DNA from: Betaproteobacteria bacterium
Lineage (GTDB): Bacteria; Pseudomonadota; Gammaproteobacteria; Burkholderiales; Casimicrobiaceae
Length of the DNA: 64,000 bases
Assembly: GCA_016704895.1 (NCBI GenBank)
Contig: JADIZG010000005.1
Location: forward strand, 45,379-109,378
Reading direction: 5' to 3'
In this document: positions 16,930 to 26,124 of the stretch, piece by piece
How the letters are laid out: every line of letters begins with the position of its first letter
Position numbering within the stretch: the first letter of the stretch is position 1
The notes under the pieces: generated by a model
The model's database searches: none
What the model saw: the letters and a program-made list of their open reading frames with translations, nothing else
What the model was told of the DNA's origin: nothing
Program-made: the position numbers and the translations under genes

Positions 16930-17851
16930 TCACGCGGACGGAGGGCCGGGAGGCGCCGGGGGAGACGGCGGCGTCGCCGACGCCGGCGCTGCGAGGCGCC
17001 GGTCCTCGAAGTACCAGAGCACGATGTAGCCCAGCCCGACGAACAGGAGGACGAGGCCCACGCCGTTCGGCGAGCCGTCGTCGAGCATCGAATAGAAGAC
17101 GAAGCCCAGGCCGACCGCGCCCGCGAAGATGCCCTTGCGCAGGTCGGACCAGGCGATGCCCTTGCGCAGCGCCCTGGCGTTCTCGTAGAGCGGCGCCGTC
17201 GACGGGCCGTCCCGCAGCGCGGCGACGCGGCCTCCCGCGACGGCCTCGAGCGCCTCGGCCGGCGGCACCACGCCCTTCTCGGCCAGCCTGATCATCGTCT
17301 CGTTGAGCATGCGGTTCTTGCGCATCTTGTACCAGATCACGAGCGCGATGATCAGGATCGGGGTGAGAAACACGACGATCGTGACGCCGAACACCATCGC
17401 GGCGACCCAGGGCGCCTGCGCGACGAACGCGTCGAACGAGTCGTACTCGCCGGGTACCGTCGATGCCGTCGACGCGGACGCCGCCGGCATCGTCGATGTC
17501 GATCCCGATCGTGTGCTCGCGCTTGGGCTTCGCCTTGCCCGGCGCGACGGGGGCGGGGGGCGCGTCGGACGGCGCTGCCGCGGCCGGAGGCTCCGGAGCG
17601 ACCGGTGGCGCGGGGGGCGCAGGCGCCTTCGACGCGCCGTTCTCGTTGGCGGCGATCCGGACCTCGAGCGTCGGCGCGGCGGCCGCCTCGGGGATCACGG
17701 GCAGGGCGATGCGGGCGACGCGCTGGGCAGGGGACGCTTCGCGCGCCCCCTTCGCGGGGGCGAGCCCCCCGGCAGCGACGAGGCCGAGCAGGGTGGCGGC
17801 GGCGAGGACCCAGCCCCGGTGGCGGGCGACGAGGGTTGCGAATGCGGACAT
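16930..17851 (-). CDS. Membrane protein with Pro/Ala-rich linker and C-terminal DUF6249-like region, frameshifted
   Basis: The ATG at 17851 is preferred over 17869 because a GGAG site lies just upstream. The N-terminal half (first frame) has a TM or signal segment (GWVLAAATLLGLVAAGGLA) and a Pro/Ala-rich linker, then KREHTIGIDIDDAGGV. Near 17450-17462 the frame breaks and the second frame continues YDSFDAFVAQAPW with a TM helix (VFGVTIVVFLTPILIIALVIWY). Then come a motif LNETMIRLAEKGVVPPAEAL and two more TM helices (GIFAGAVGLGFVFYSML; VGLVLLFVGLGYIVLWYFE). The second half resembles the DUF6249 membrane family, from memory. Two adjacent genes instead of one cannot be excluded. Confidence 0.6.
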
Positions 17852-18000
17852 GGCGGCTCCAGTGGGCATACTGTGGCTTGGATGCGCGGGGAGGCCCGAT
17901 CGGATTCGCGCAGCGGCCCGGTGCGGGGTGGCACGATGGATGCTGGTGCTATCATCGTCCGGCCTTCAGACAGGTGCGCTACGCTGTGCCGACCGTCCCG

Positions 18001-20201
18001 ATGGCCCCGCCGCACGACTCCACGCCCCCTCCCGACCGCCGCCGATCCTGCCGCCCGCCGGCGACGCTCGCCCTTGCCGTGCTGCTGGCGGCGACCCTGG
18101 CGGCGGCACCGCTGTCCCGGGCAGCCGACGACCCGGTCACGCTCAACTTCACCAACGCCGACATCGAGGCGGTGGTGAAGGCGGTCTCGGAGATCACGGG
18201 CAAGAGCTTCATCGTCGATCCGAGGGTCAAGGGCACGGTCACGATCGTCTCGGCGCGACCGGTGCCGCGCTCGCTCGTCTACCCGACGCTGCTCTCCGCG
18301 CTGCGGATGCAGGGCATCGCGGTGATCGAGGGCGAGTCGGTCGTGCGAGTGGTGCCCGAGACCGAGGCCAAGCTGCAGGGTGGGCCCGTCGCGCGGGGCG
18401 CGGTGACGGCGGGCGGCGACCGGATGGTCACCCAGGTGATCCCGCTGCGCTACGAGTCCGCCGCGCAGCTCGTCAACGTGCTTCGGCCGATGATCACGCC
18501 GTCGAACACGATCGCCGCGTTCCCGGGCGCGAACGCGCTCGTCATCACCGACTACGCCGACAACCTGAAGCGTCTCGAGAAGGTGATCGCCTCGCTCGAC
18601 CAGCCGCCCGGCGGCGAGCCGATGGTCGTGCCCGTCCGCCACGCGTCCGCGATCGACATCGTGCCGACGATCACGAAGCTCCTGGTGGATCCCGCGGCGG
18701 GCGGCACGGCGGACGCGCAGCAGCGCGTGATGGTCGTCGCCGACGCGCGCTCGAACAGCGTGCTGATCCGGTCCGACAACCCCGGGCGCGCCGCCCGCGT
18801 GCGCCACCTGATCGAGCAGCTCGACACGCCCGGGCGCGCCGGCGGCAACATGTTCATCGTCTACCTGAAGAACGCGGAGGCCGCGCGCGTCGTGCAGACG
18901 CTGCGCGCGGTGCTCACCGGGCAGGAATCGACGCCGTCGGGCGGCGCGTCGTCGTCGCCCCCGTCGTCGATGCAGCCGACGACGTCGCAGACGACGGGCA
19001 GCACGATGGGGACGGCCCCGCCGCTGCCGTTCACCTCCGCGCCCGCCGCGGCGAGCTTCTCGGCGGGCGGCGCGACGATCTCGGCCGACACCGCGAACAA
19101 CGCGCTGGTGATCCTCGCGCCCGAGCCCGTCTACAACAACCTGCGCGCGGTCATCGAGAAGCTCGACGTGCGGCGCGCGCAGGTGTACGTCGAGGCGCTG
19201 ATCGTCGAAGTGTCGGCCGACAAGGCGGCCGAGTTCGGGATCCAGTGGCAGGCGCTGACCGGCGTCAACAGCACGCAGACGCGCGTCATCGGCGGCACCA
19301 ACTTCGGCGCACGCGGCGGCGGCAACAACATCCTCGACATCGCCGCGAACCTGGGCTCCGCCGGCCAGGGGCTCAACCTCGGCGTCATCCGCGGCACGAT
19401 CAACATTCCCGGGCTCGGCACGATCCAGAACCTCGCGTTCCTCGCGCGCGCGCTCGAGACGCAGATCAACGCGAACATCCTGTCGACGCCGACGCTGCTG
19501 ACGCTCGACAACGAGGAGGCGCGCATCGTCGTCGGCCAGAACGTGCCGTTCGTCACCGGCCAGTACGCGCAGACGGGCAGCACGACGACGGTCCAGCCGT
19601 TCCAGACGATCGAGCGGCGCGACATCGGCCTCGTGCTGCGCGTGAAGCCGCAGATCACCGAGGGCGGCACCGTGCGCCTCGTGCTCTACCAGGAGGTCTC
19701 GCGCATCCAGGACCAGTCGAGCGCGACCGGGATCATCCTGTCAAGCGCTCGCTCGAGTCGTCGGTCGTCGTCGACGACGCGCAGATCGTCGTGCTCGGCG
19801 GCCTGATCGAGGACCGGCTGACCGACGGCACCGACAAGGTCCCGATCGCCGGCGACGTTCCGGTGGTGGGGCAGCTCTTCCGCTACGACGCGCGGCGCCG
19901 CGAGAAGACGAACCTGATGATCTTCCTGAAGCCGACGATCGTCCGGAGCGGAGCCGACGGCAGGGAGTTCACGTCGGAGCGCTACCAGTACCTGCAGGGC
20001 GAGCAGCAGCGGATGAACCCGGGCGAGCGCGCGTTCTGGAACGACCCCGCGATGCCGACGCTGCCGCCCGAAGGGAAGATGCCGGGACAGCCGGGCGCGA
20101 CCACGCCCGGCCCCGCGACGCCGCCGCCGCCGATCCCGGTGTGGACCGCGCCCGCGCCCCAGCAGCCGTTCGCGCAGCCGCCGGACGACAAGCCGAAGTA
20201 G
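18001..20201 (+). CDS. gspD: Type II secretion system secretin GspD, frameshifted near the end
   Basis: Outer-membrane secretin that forms the export channel of a type II secretion system. The ATG at 18001 gives a signal peptide (about 15-41, ending SRAAD). Then come the N0 domain (VTLNFTNADIEAVVKAVSEI), N1-N3 repeats (IPLRYESAAQLVNVLRPMI; VPVRHASAIDIVPTI; VYLKNAEAARVVQTLRAVL), a Ser/Thr/Pro-rich loop, and the secretin core (VYVEALIVEVSADKAAEFGIQW; ILSTPTLLTLDNEEARIVVGQNVPF). At 19738-19742 one base is missing. The other frame completes the core (VVVDDAQIVVLGGLIED; VPVVGQLFRYDARRREKTNLMIFL). It is followed by gspE after 14 bases. Confidence 0.9.
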
Positions 20202-20215
20202 CCGGAGCCGACGCG

Positions 20216-21712
20216 ATGGCCTCCGTCGCCGCGCCACCGCCCGCGATTCCCTACGCGTTCGCGCGCACGCACGGCGTGCTCGCCGCGGGCGAGGAGGGCA
20301 ACGCGGTGCTCGTGCTCGTGCGTCCCGATGCGACCGCGGAAGGCATCGCCGAACTCCGCCGCGTGCTGAAGCGGCCGGTCCGCACGCGCGCGGTCGACGC
20401 CGAGCGCTTCGCCGTCGAGCTCGCCCGCGCCTACGATCCCGGCACGGCGCCGTCGGCCGCGCTCGCGATCGACTCCGCCCGGGACGCGGACCTCTCGCGG
20501 CTCATGCAGGAGCTGCCGCGCGCCGAGGACCTGCTCGAGGGCTCGGAGGCGCAGGCGCCGGTCATCCGGATGATCAACGCGCTGCTGCTGCAGGCGGTGC
20601 GCGAGCGGGCCTCCGACCTGCACTTCGAGCCCTACGAGCAGCGGGCGGTCGTGCGCTTTCGCGTCGACGGCGTGCTCTCCGACGTGCTCGAGCCGCCGCG
20701 CGCGCTGCACGCGGCGCTCGTGTCGCGGCTCAAGATCATGGCGAACCTCGACATCGCCGAGAAGCGCCTGCCGCAGGACGGGCGCATCGCGCTCAAGCTG
20801 GGCGACCGGGCGGTCGACGTGCGCGTGTCGACGCTGCCGACCGGCCCCGGCGAGCGCGTCGTGCTGCGCCTGCTCGACCGCGACGCGGCCCGGCTGGACC
20901 TGACGGCACTCGGCATGGCGGACGACACGCTCGCGGCGGTCGACCGGCTGATCCGCGAGCCGCACGGCATCGTGCTCGTCACCGGGCCGACCGGCTCGGG
21001 CAAGACGACGACGCTCTACGCCGCGCTCTCGCGCCTCCCGCGCGGCAGCGTCAACATGATGACGGTCGAGGATCCGATCGAGTACGCGCTCGACGGCGTC
21101 GCGCAGACGCAGGTGAACGCGCGCGTCGACCTCACGTTCGCGCGCGCCCTCCGCGCGATCCTGCGCCAGGATCCCGACGTCGTGATGATCGGCGAGATCC
21201 GCGACCTCGAGACCGCGCAGATCGCCGTGCAGGCGTCGCTCACCGGGCACCTCGTGCTCGCGACGCTGCACACGAACGACGCGGCGAGCGCCGTGACGCG
21301 GCTGGCCGACATGGGCGTCGAGCCGTACCTGCTCTCGTCCAGCCTGCTCGGCGTGCTGGCGCAGCGGCTCGTGCGGACGCTGTGCCCCGCCTGCCGCCGC
21401 GCCGCGCCGCCGACCGAGGGCGAGCGCGCGCTGCTCGCATCGATGGGCGTGGCCGCGCCGGCGGCGCTCCACGCGCCGGTCGGCTGCGGCGCGTGCAAGT
21501 CGACCGGCTTCCGCGGCCGGACCGGCGTCTACGAGCTGCTGCCCGTCGACGAGACGATGCGCAGGCTCGTGCACGACGGCGCCGGCGAGATCGCGCTGCG
21601 CGAGGCGGCGAGGCGCCTGGGGCAGCGCGGCATGCGCGCCGACGGCGCGCGCTGGCTCGCCGACGGGACGACGTCGCTCGCGGAGCTCGTGCGGGTGACT
21701 CGCGAGCAGTGA
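20216..21712 (+). CDS. gspE: Type II secretion system ATPase GspE
   Basis: Cytoplasmic hexameric ATPase that powers pseudopilus assembly, 498 residues. The ATG at 20216 follows a GCCGGAG site and matches the family N-terminus (PYAFARTHGVL). Visible motifs are Walker A GPTGSGKTT at about 259-267, the Asp box and Walker B (DPDVVMIGEIRD), the His box (GHLVLATLHTNDAASAVTRL), and the four-Cys zinc site (CPACRR at about 395, CGACKSTGF at about 428). Its stop overlaps the gspF start (TGATG). Confidence 0.95.
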   Translation: MASVAAPPPAIPYAFARTHGVLAAGEEGNAVLVLVRPDATAEGIAELRRVLKRPVRTRAVDAERFAVELARAYDPGTAPSAALAIDSARDADLSRLMQELPRAEDLLEGSEAQAPVIRMINALLLQAVRERASDLHFEPYEQRAVVRFRVDGVLSDVLEPPRALHAALVSRLKIMANLDIAEKRLPQDGRIALKLGDRAVDVRVSTLPTGPGERVVLRLLDRDAARLDLTALGMADDTLAAVDRLIREPHGIVLVTGPTGSGKTTTLYAALSRLPRGSVNMMTVEDPIEYALDGVAQTQVNARVDLTFARALRAILRQDPDVVMIGEIRDLETAQIAVQASLTGHLVLATLHTNDAASAVTRLADMGVEPYLLSSSLLGVLAQRLVRTLCPACRRAAPPTEGERALLASMGVAAPAALHAPVGCGACKSTGFRGRTGVYELLPVDETMRRLVHDGAGEIALREAARRLGQRGMRADGARWLADGTTSLAELVRVTREQ

Positions 21713-22914
21713 TGGGCGCGCAGGCGTCGTACCGCTGGGAGGCCGTCGACGCGCAGGGGCGCGCCCAGCGCGGCGTGCTCGAGGCCGACAGTGCGCGGGG
21801 CCTGCGCGACCGGCTGCGCGCGGAGGGCCTCACGCCCGTCGCGGTCGAGCCGGCCGGGGCGGGCACTGCCGTGCCGCGCTTCGTGCCCGCGCGCGAGCTC
21901 GCGCTGGCGACGCGACAGCTCGCGACGCTCACGCAGGCCGGCATGACGCTCGACGCGGCGCTCGGCGCGGCCGCGGCGCAGGCGGACGACGCGCGCGCCG
22001 GGAAGCTCCTGGCCGCGCTGCGGCAGCACGTGGGCGGCGGCGAATCGCTTTCCTCCGCGCTCGATCGATACCCGCGGACGTTCTCTCCGCTCTACCGCGG
22101 CCTGGTCGCCGCGGCCGTCGAGAGCGGCCGGCTTCCCGACGTGCTGGGGCGCCTCGCCGACTACCTCGAGGCGCGGATCGCGCTGCGCGAGCGCTTCACG
22201 ACCGCGCTGATCTACCCGGTGCTGGTCGGCGTCATCGCGCTCGCCGTGATCGCGGTGCTGCTCGTCTACGTCGTGCCGCAGGTCGTCTCGGTCTACCAGC
22301 AGAGCCGCCAGACGCTGCCCTGGCTCACGCAGGCGCTGATCGCGACGTCGTCGTTCCTCCGGGCGACCGCGTGGCTCTGGATCGCGGCGGCCGCGATCGC
22401 CGCGGTCGCCTTCGCGCTCGCGATGCGCCGTCCGCCGTTCCGCGACGCCGTGCACCGGACGCTGCTCGCGACGCCCGCCCTCGGTCGGCTGCTGCGCAGC
22501 CTCGACACCGCGCGGTTCGCCTCCACGCTCGCGATCCTCGTCGCCAGCGGGACGCCGATGCTGCGCGCGCTGGATGCCGCGGGATCGGTCATCCGGATGC
22601 GCCCGATCGCCGACGCGGCGACCGCGGCCGCCGCAGGCGTGCGCGAAGGCATGCCGCTCGCGCGGGCGCTCGCGGCGACGCGTGCGTTCCCGCCGGTGCT
22701 GGTGCACCTGACCGCGAGCGGCGAGGGGAGCGGCGCGCTCGCGCCGATGCTGGAGCGCGCGGCGGCCGACCTGGAGCGCGAGGCGGAGCGGAGGATCACC
22801 TGGATCGCGGCGCTCGTCCAGCCGCTGATGATCGTCGCGATGGGCGCGATCGTGCTCGTGCTGGTGCTCGCGATCATGCTGCCGATCGTGTCGATGAACC
22901 AGCTGATCCGATGA
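21712..22914 (+). CDS. gspF: Type II secretion system inner-membrane platform protein GspF
   Basis: A 400-residue polytopic membrane protein with two repeated GspF domains (about 70-190 and 275-395). Each begins with the family pattern (ATRQLATLTQAGMTLDAAL; FASTLAILVASGTPMLRALDAA) and is followed by TM helices (ALIYPVLVGVIALAVIAVLLVYVVP; ALVQPLMIVAMGAIVLVLVLAIMLPI). It nucleates the pseudopilus and contacts GspE. The ATG overlaps the gspE stop, so translation is coupled. No gspG or other pseudopilin gene follows. Confidence 0.95.
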   Translation: MGAQASYRWEAVDAQGRAQRGVLEADSARGLRDRLRAEGLTPVAVEPAGAGTAVPRFVPARELALATRQLATLTQAGMTLDAALGAAAAQADDARAGKLLAALRQHVGGGESLSSALDRYPRTFSPLYRGLVAAAVESGRLPDVLGRLADYLEARIALRERFTTALIYPVLVGVIALAVIAVLLVYVVPQVVSVYQQSRQTLPWLTQALIATSSFLRATAWLWIAAAAIAAVAFALAMRRPPFRDAVHRTLLATPALGRLLRSLDTARFASTLAILVASGTPMLRALDAAGSVIRMRPIADAATAAAAGVREGMPLARALAATRAFPPVLVHLTASGEGSGALAPMLERAAADLEREAERRITWIAALVQPLMIVAMGAIVLVLVLAIMLPIVSMNQLIR

Positions 22915-23217
22915 CGAGGGAACACGGCGCGCGTGATCGTGCTGTTCGCGCTGTCGAGGGGAGCGGCACCGGGCGGGCGGCGCCAGCAGACCGGAAGTGC
23001 GAAATCCGGACCGGAAACGCGCGTCGCCGGACTCGAGAAGTCGAAATCTGTCGTGAGAGTGTCGCCAAAAGCGAGCGACGTGATCGACGAAAGGCTTTCG
23101 AGGCTTGATCAGACGTTCCTGACCCGGCGCGGCCGGGTTCCGGGGAAACGTCGGATCGCTCGAGACTCGAGCGCAGACTCGTCCACGGTAGGCAGTCGAC
23201 TCCAACTCCGATACGCG
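22915..23217. other. 303-bp gap between gspF and the ion channel gene
   Basis: No convincing gene, terminator or repeat is visible. Base composition drops from about 22980 onward (AAATCCGGACC, GAAATCTGTC) towards that of the channel gene, so a composition boundary probably lies here. The channel reading frame is open back to 22933, but no family similarity is seen before 23218. Confidence 0.4.
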
Positions 23218-23892
23218 ATGCGAAATCTGATCCGACAATTCCAGTCGTACTGGCTGGCCGACGCCAGTTTCGTCACCTTGCTGATCATCCTCATTGCCGC
23301 GGTATTCGTCCTCCCGGTGATCATGGAAATCAGCGGTCACGGCGTCCTGCTGTTCAACATCCTTCTGCTCGCCGTGTTCTTTTCCGGGATATTTTCGACA
23401 CGCAGCGTGGCGCTGATCTCCGTCTCCGCCATTCTGTTCGGCATACACCTGACGCTGCGATTGATTCGTTTCGGAGAAAACCCGTACTCGTTCTTCGTTC
23501 TGGAGAACCTCATAGGCATCGCCAATGCGCTGGTATTCATCTTCATCAACCTCCGGCTGCTGTTCCGCGACCAGATCGTGAACACCTACCGGATTGTCGG
23601 GGCGGTCAACGTCTACCTGTTGCTGGCACTCATGGGAGCGCTGACCCTGGAAGTCATTCATGCCGCGACCGGTGCTTCCATAGGCGGGAACGTCGTGCTG
23701 AGCGGGACGGACGACGACTATGCTCACTTCATCTATTTCAGTCTGGCTTCGCTGACGACCGTGGGCTTCGGAGACATCTATGCCGTGAGTACCTCCGCCA
23801 GGATGCTGGCCACTTTCCTGTCCACTCTGGGCGTCCTGTTTCCGGCCATCGTCATCGCCCGCCTGGTCGGACTGGCTTCCAGCCGGAGTTGA
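23218..23892 (+). CDS. Two-pore-helix potassium channel family membrane protein (Ion_trans_2 type)
   Basis: A 224-residue membrane protein with five or six hydrophobic segments and a C-terminal pore region. The selectivity filter reads TTVGFGD (SLASLTTVGFGDIYAVS, about 179-195), flanked by FIYFSL on one side and the last TM helix (LATFLSTLGVLFPAIVIARLVG) on the other. There is no cytoplasmic RCK domain, so gating is not through ligand binding of that kind. Codon use includes many A/T-ending codons (AAT, ATA, TTT, GAA), unlike its neighbours, which suggests recent transfer. The ATG at 23218 is chosen at the onset of similarity. Confidence 0.85.
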   Translation: MRNLIRQFQSYWLADASFVTLLIILIAAVFVLPVIMEISGHGVLLFNILLLAVFFSGIFSTRSVALISVSAILFGIHLTLRLIRFGENPYSFFVLENLIGIANALVFIFINLRLLFRDQIVNTYRIVGAVNVYLLLALMGALTLEVIHAATGASIGGNVVLSGTDDDYAHFIYFSLASLTTVGFGDIYAVSTSARMLATFLSTLGVLFPAIVIARLVGLASSRS

Positions 23893-24035
23893 TCGGTGCT
23901 CGAGAATTCGAATGCGTGGATGCCGCTGGCGGTGACGCTGCCGGATTGCCCGGGGTCGGTCGACAATCCCTGCCGGAAGATCAGGCGGCTGATGGCCGGG
24001 CAACGCCGGCCGCCGGACCGGAGCGAAGGGCCACG

Positions 24036-24512
24036 ATGAAGCGGCGCGACCTCCTTGCATTCATCGCGCTCGCGGCGCTGCCGCTGGCGCTGCGCGCGCA
24101 GACGCTGCCCGACCGGTTCGATCCGAAGCGCGACCCGGAGAAGGACCTCCTCGCCGCGCTCGCGCGCGCGAAGGCCGAGGGCAAGCGCGTGATCGTCGAC
24201 GTCGGCGGCGAGTGGTGCTCGTGGTGCCACGTCCTCGACCGGTTCTTCGCGTCTCACGCGGACCTCGACGCGCTGCGCGACGCGCGCTACGTCTGGCTCA
24301 AGGTGAACTACTCGAAGGAAAACGACAACCGCGCCTTCCTGTCGCGCTGGCCGAAGGTCGCGGGATTCCCGCACCTGTTCGTGCTCGGCGCGGACGGGAA
24401 GCTGCTGCATTCGCAGGACACGAGCGCGCTCGAACAGGGCGGGAGCTACGACGCCGCGAAGATGCGCGCGTTCCTCGTGCGCTGGTCGGCGCCGGCGTCC
24501 GCGAAGTCGTGA
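24036..24512 (+). CDS. Thioredoxin-like exported protein with CSWC active site
   Basis: A 158-residue protein with an N-terminal export signal (KRRDLLAFIALAALPLALRAQ) whose RR pair could also serve the Tat route. A thioredoxin fold follows, with redox motif WCSWC at about 68-72 (GGEWCSWCHVLD) and a cis-Pro region (VAGFPHLFVLGADGK). The class resembles thiol:disulfide proteins of the thioredoxin_7/DUF255 type. A GAAGGG ribosome site lies at 24025-24030. It is convergent with queG (7-base gap). The partner protein is unknown. Confidence 0.82.
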   Translation: MKRRDLLAFIALAALPLALRAQTLPDRFDPKRDPEKDLLAALARAKAEGKRVIVDVGGEWCSWCHVLDRFFASHADLDALRDARYVWLKVNYSKENDNRAFLSRWPKVAGFPHLFVLGADGKLLHSQDTSALEQGGSYDAAKMRAFLVRWSAPASAKS

Positions 24513-24519
24513 GCGCGCC

Positions 24520-25560
24520 TCAGTCGGCGTCGTGGCGCGCGAGCGCCCACGCCACGTGCTCGCGCACGAGCGGCGATGGATCGTCCGCGCGCGCGAGCGC
24601 CGCAACGACCGCGGGCGACGGCGGCGCGTTGCCGAGCGCGACCGCGATGTTGCGCAGCCACCGCTCGTGGCCGATGCGGCGGATCGCGCTGCCCGCCATG
24701 CGCGAGTCGAACGCCTCGCGCGTCCACGCGAACAGGTCGACGAGCGCCGCGTCGTCGAGGCCGTGGCGCACCGTGGCGAAGTCCCGGTGCGCCGCGGCCC
24801 GCGCGTAGCGGTTCCACGGGCACGCGAGCTGGCAGTCGTCGCAGCCGTAGATCCGGTTGCCGACGAGGGGGCGCAGCGCCTCGGGGATCGCCCCGTGCAA
24901 CTCGATCGTGAGGTACGAGATGCAGCGTCGCGCGTCGAGCTCCCAGGGCGCGACGATCGCGCCGGTCGGGCACGCGTCGAGGCACGCGCGGCAGGTGCCG
25001 CAGTGGTCCGCGACGGGCTCGGTGCGCGGCAGCGGCAGGTCGGTGTAGAGCTCGCCCAGGAAGAACAGCGAGCCCGCGTCGCGCGAGAGGAGCAGCGTGT
25101 GCTTGCCGCGCCAGCCCAGGCCCGCCTTCGCGGCGAACGCGACCTCCATCACCGGCGCGCTGTCGCAGAAGACGCGGTAGCCGAAGGGGCCCGAGGCCTC
25201 GGCGATGCGGTCGGCGAGCGCCTGGAGCTTCGCGCGCACGAGCTTGTGGTAGTCGCGGCCGAGCGCATAGCGCGACACGTACGCGCGCTCGCGATCGTCG
25301 AGGACGCCACGCGCGTCGCGCGCCGCCGCGGGCCAGTAGTCGAAGCGCGCGCTGATCACGCGGATCGTGCCGGGAACGAGCTCGCCGGGCGCCGACCGCA
25401 GTGCCGCGTGCCGCGCCATATAATCCATCGTTCCGTGGCGTCCGGCCGCGATCCAGTCGGCGAGCCGCCTCGGCGCGTCGCCGAGATCGGCGTCCGAGAC
25501 GCCCAACGCGCCGAAGCCCAGCTCGCGCGCCCAGTCCGCGATGCTCGCGGCGAGGTCCAC
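24520..25560 (-). CDS. queG: Epoxyqueuosine reductase QueG
   Basis: Cobalamin- and Fe-S-dependent enzyme that reduces epoxyqueuosine to queuosine in the tRNA wobble position, 346 residues. It has the N-terminal domain (RHGTMDYMARH), cobalamin-contact region (RVFCDSAPVMEVAFAAKAG), two 4Fe-4S clusters (CGTCRACLDACPTGAI at about 184-199, and CDDCQLACPWN) and a HEAT-like C-terminus. The start given is GTG at 25560. Adding one C to the six-base run at 25562-25567 would join an upstream ATG at 25598 (MEAQSDNAKVAP) and give a more natural N-terminus. It is divergent from tsaE. Confidence 0.93.
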   Translation of the reverse strand: MDLAASIADWARELGFGALGVSDADLGDAPRRLADWIAAGRHGTMDYMARHAALRSAPGELVPGTIRVISARFDYWPAAARDARGVLDDRERAYVSRYALGRDYHKLVRAKLQALADRIAEASGPFGYRVFCDSAPVMEVAFAAKAGLGWRGKHTLLLSRDAGSLFFLGELYTDLPLPRTEPVADHCGTCRACLDACPTGAIVAPWELDARRCISYLTIELHGAIPEALRPLVGNRIYGCDDCQLACPWNRYARAAAHRDFATVRHGLDDAALVDLFAWTREAFDSRMAGSAIRRIGHERWLRNIAVALGNAPPSPAVVAALARADDPSPLVREHVAWALARHDAD

Positions 25561-25639
25561 CGGGGGGCGACTTTCGCGTTGTCCGACTGCGCTTCCATCG
25601 CGCGCGAGCGTAGCGCAACGGCGATGGCCTCGACCTGCG

Positions 25640-26124
25640 ATGCCTACCCCCTACACGGCCTTCCTGCCCGATGCCGACGCTACCGATCGCGCCGGGCGTG
25701 CGCTCGCGCGTGGGCTCGAGGGCGGCATGGTGGTGACGCTGTCGGGCGAACTCGGCGCGGGCAAGACGACGTTCGCGCGCGGCGTGTTGCGGGGCTTAGG
25801 CTGGCAGGGACCGGTCAAGAGCCCCAGCTACACGCTGCTTGAACATTATCCGCTTTCGAGTTTATACTTGTATCACTTTGATTTTATCGGTTCGCCGATC
25901 CGCAGGAATGGGAGACGGTGGGCGCGGCGGAGTGCTTCACGCCGTCGAGCGTCGGGCTGGTCGAATGGCCCGAGCGCGTCGAGGGGCTCCTGCCGCCGGC
26001 GGACCTCGCGGTGCATCTCGCACCGGCGACCGGAGGGGACGGTCGGACACTGGAGCTCGTGGCAACGACGACGGCCGGTGAACGATGCGTAGCCGAGATA
26101 CGAACGGCGCTCCAGGCGCCCTGA
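25640..26124 (+). CDS. tsaE: tRNA threonylcarbamoyladenosine biosynthesis ATPase TsaE, frameshifted
   Basis: ATPase partner of TsaB-TsaD in t6A37 tRNA modification, usually essential. Walker A is GELGAGKTTFARG (about 39-51), followed by SPSYTLLEHY. The frame breaks after HFDF. Adding one T to the four-base run at 25882-25885 restores YRFADPQEWETVGAAECF and the family C-terminus (LVEWPERVEGLLPPADLAVHL), ending at 26124. The stretch just before the break (25838-25886) uses A/T-ending codons unlike the rest of the gene. The 3' end overlaps amiC by 40 bases. Confidence 0.88.

Noticed and set aside
17940..18000. sigma-70 promoter (TATCAT at 17950) for gspD
   Set aside because: No matching -35 element, and a single weak hexamer in GC-rich sequence is not enough.
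24036..24512. TlpA/ResA-type cytochrome c maturation thioredoxin
   Set aside because: The motif is CSWC rather than the CxPC typical of that group, and no cytochrome maturation genes are adjacent.
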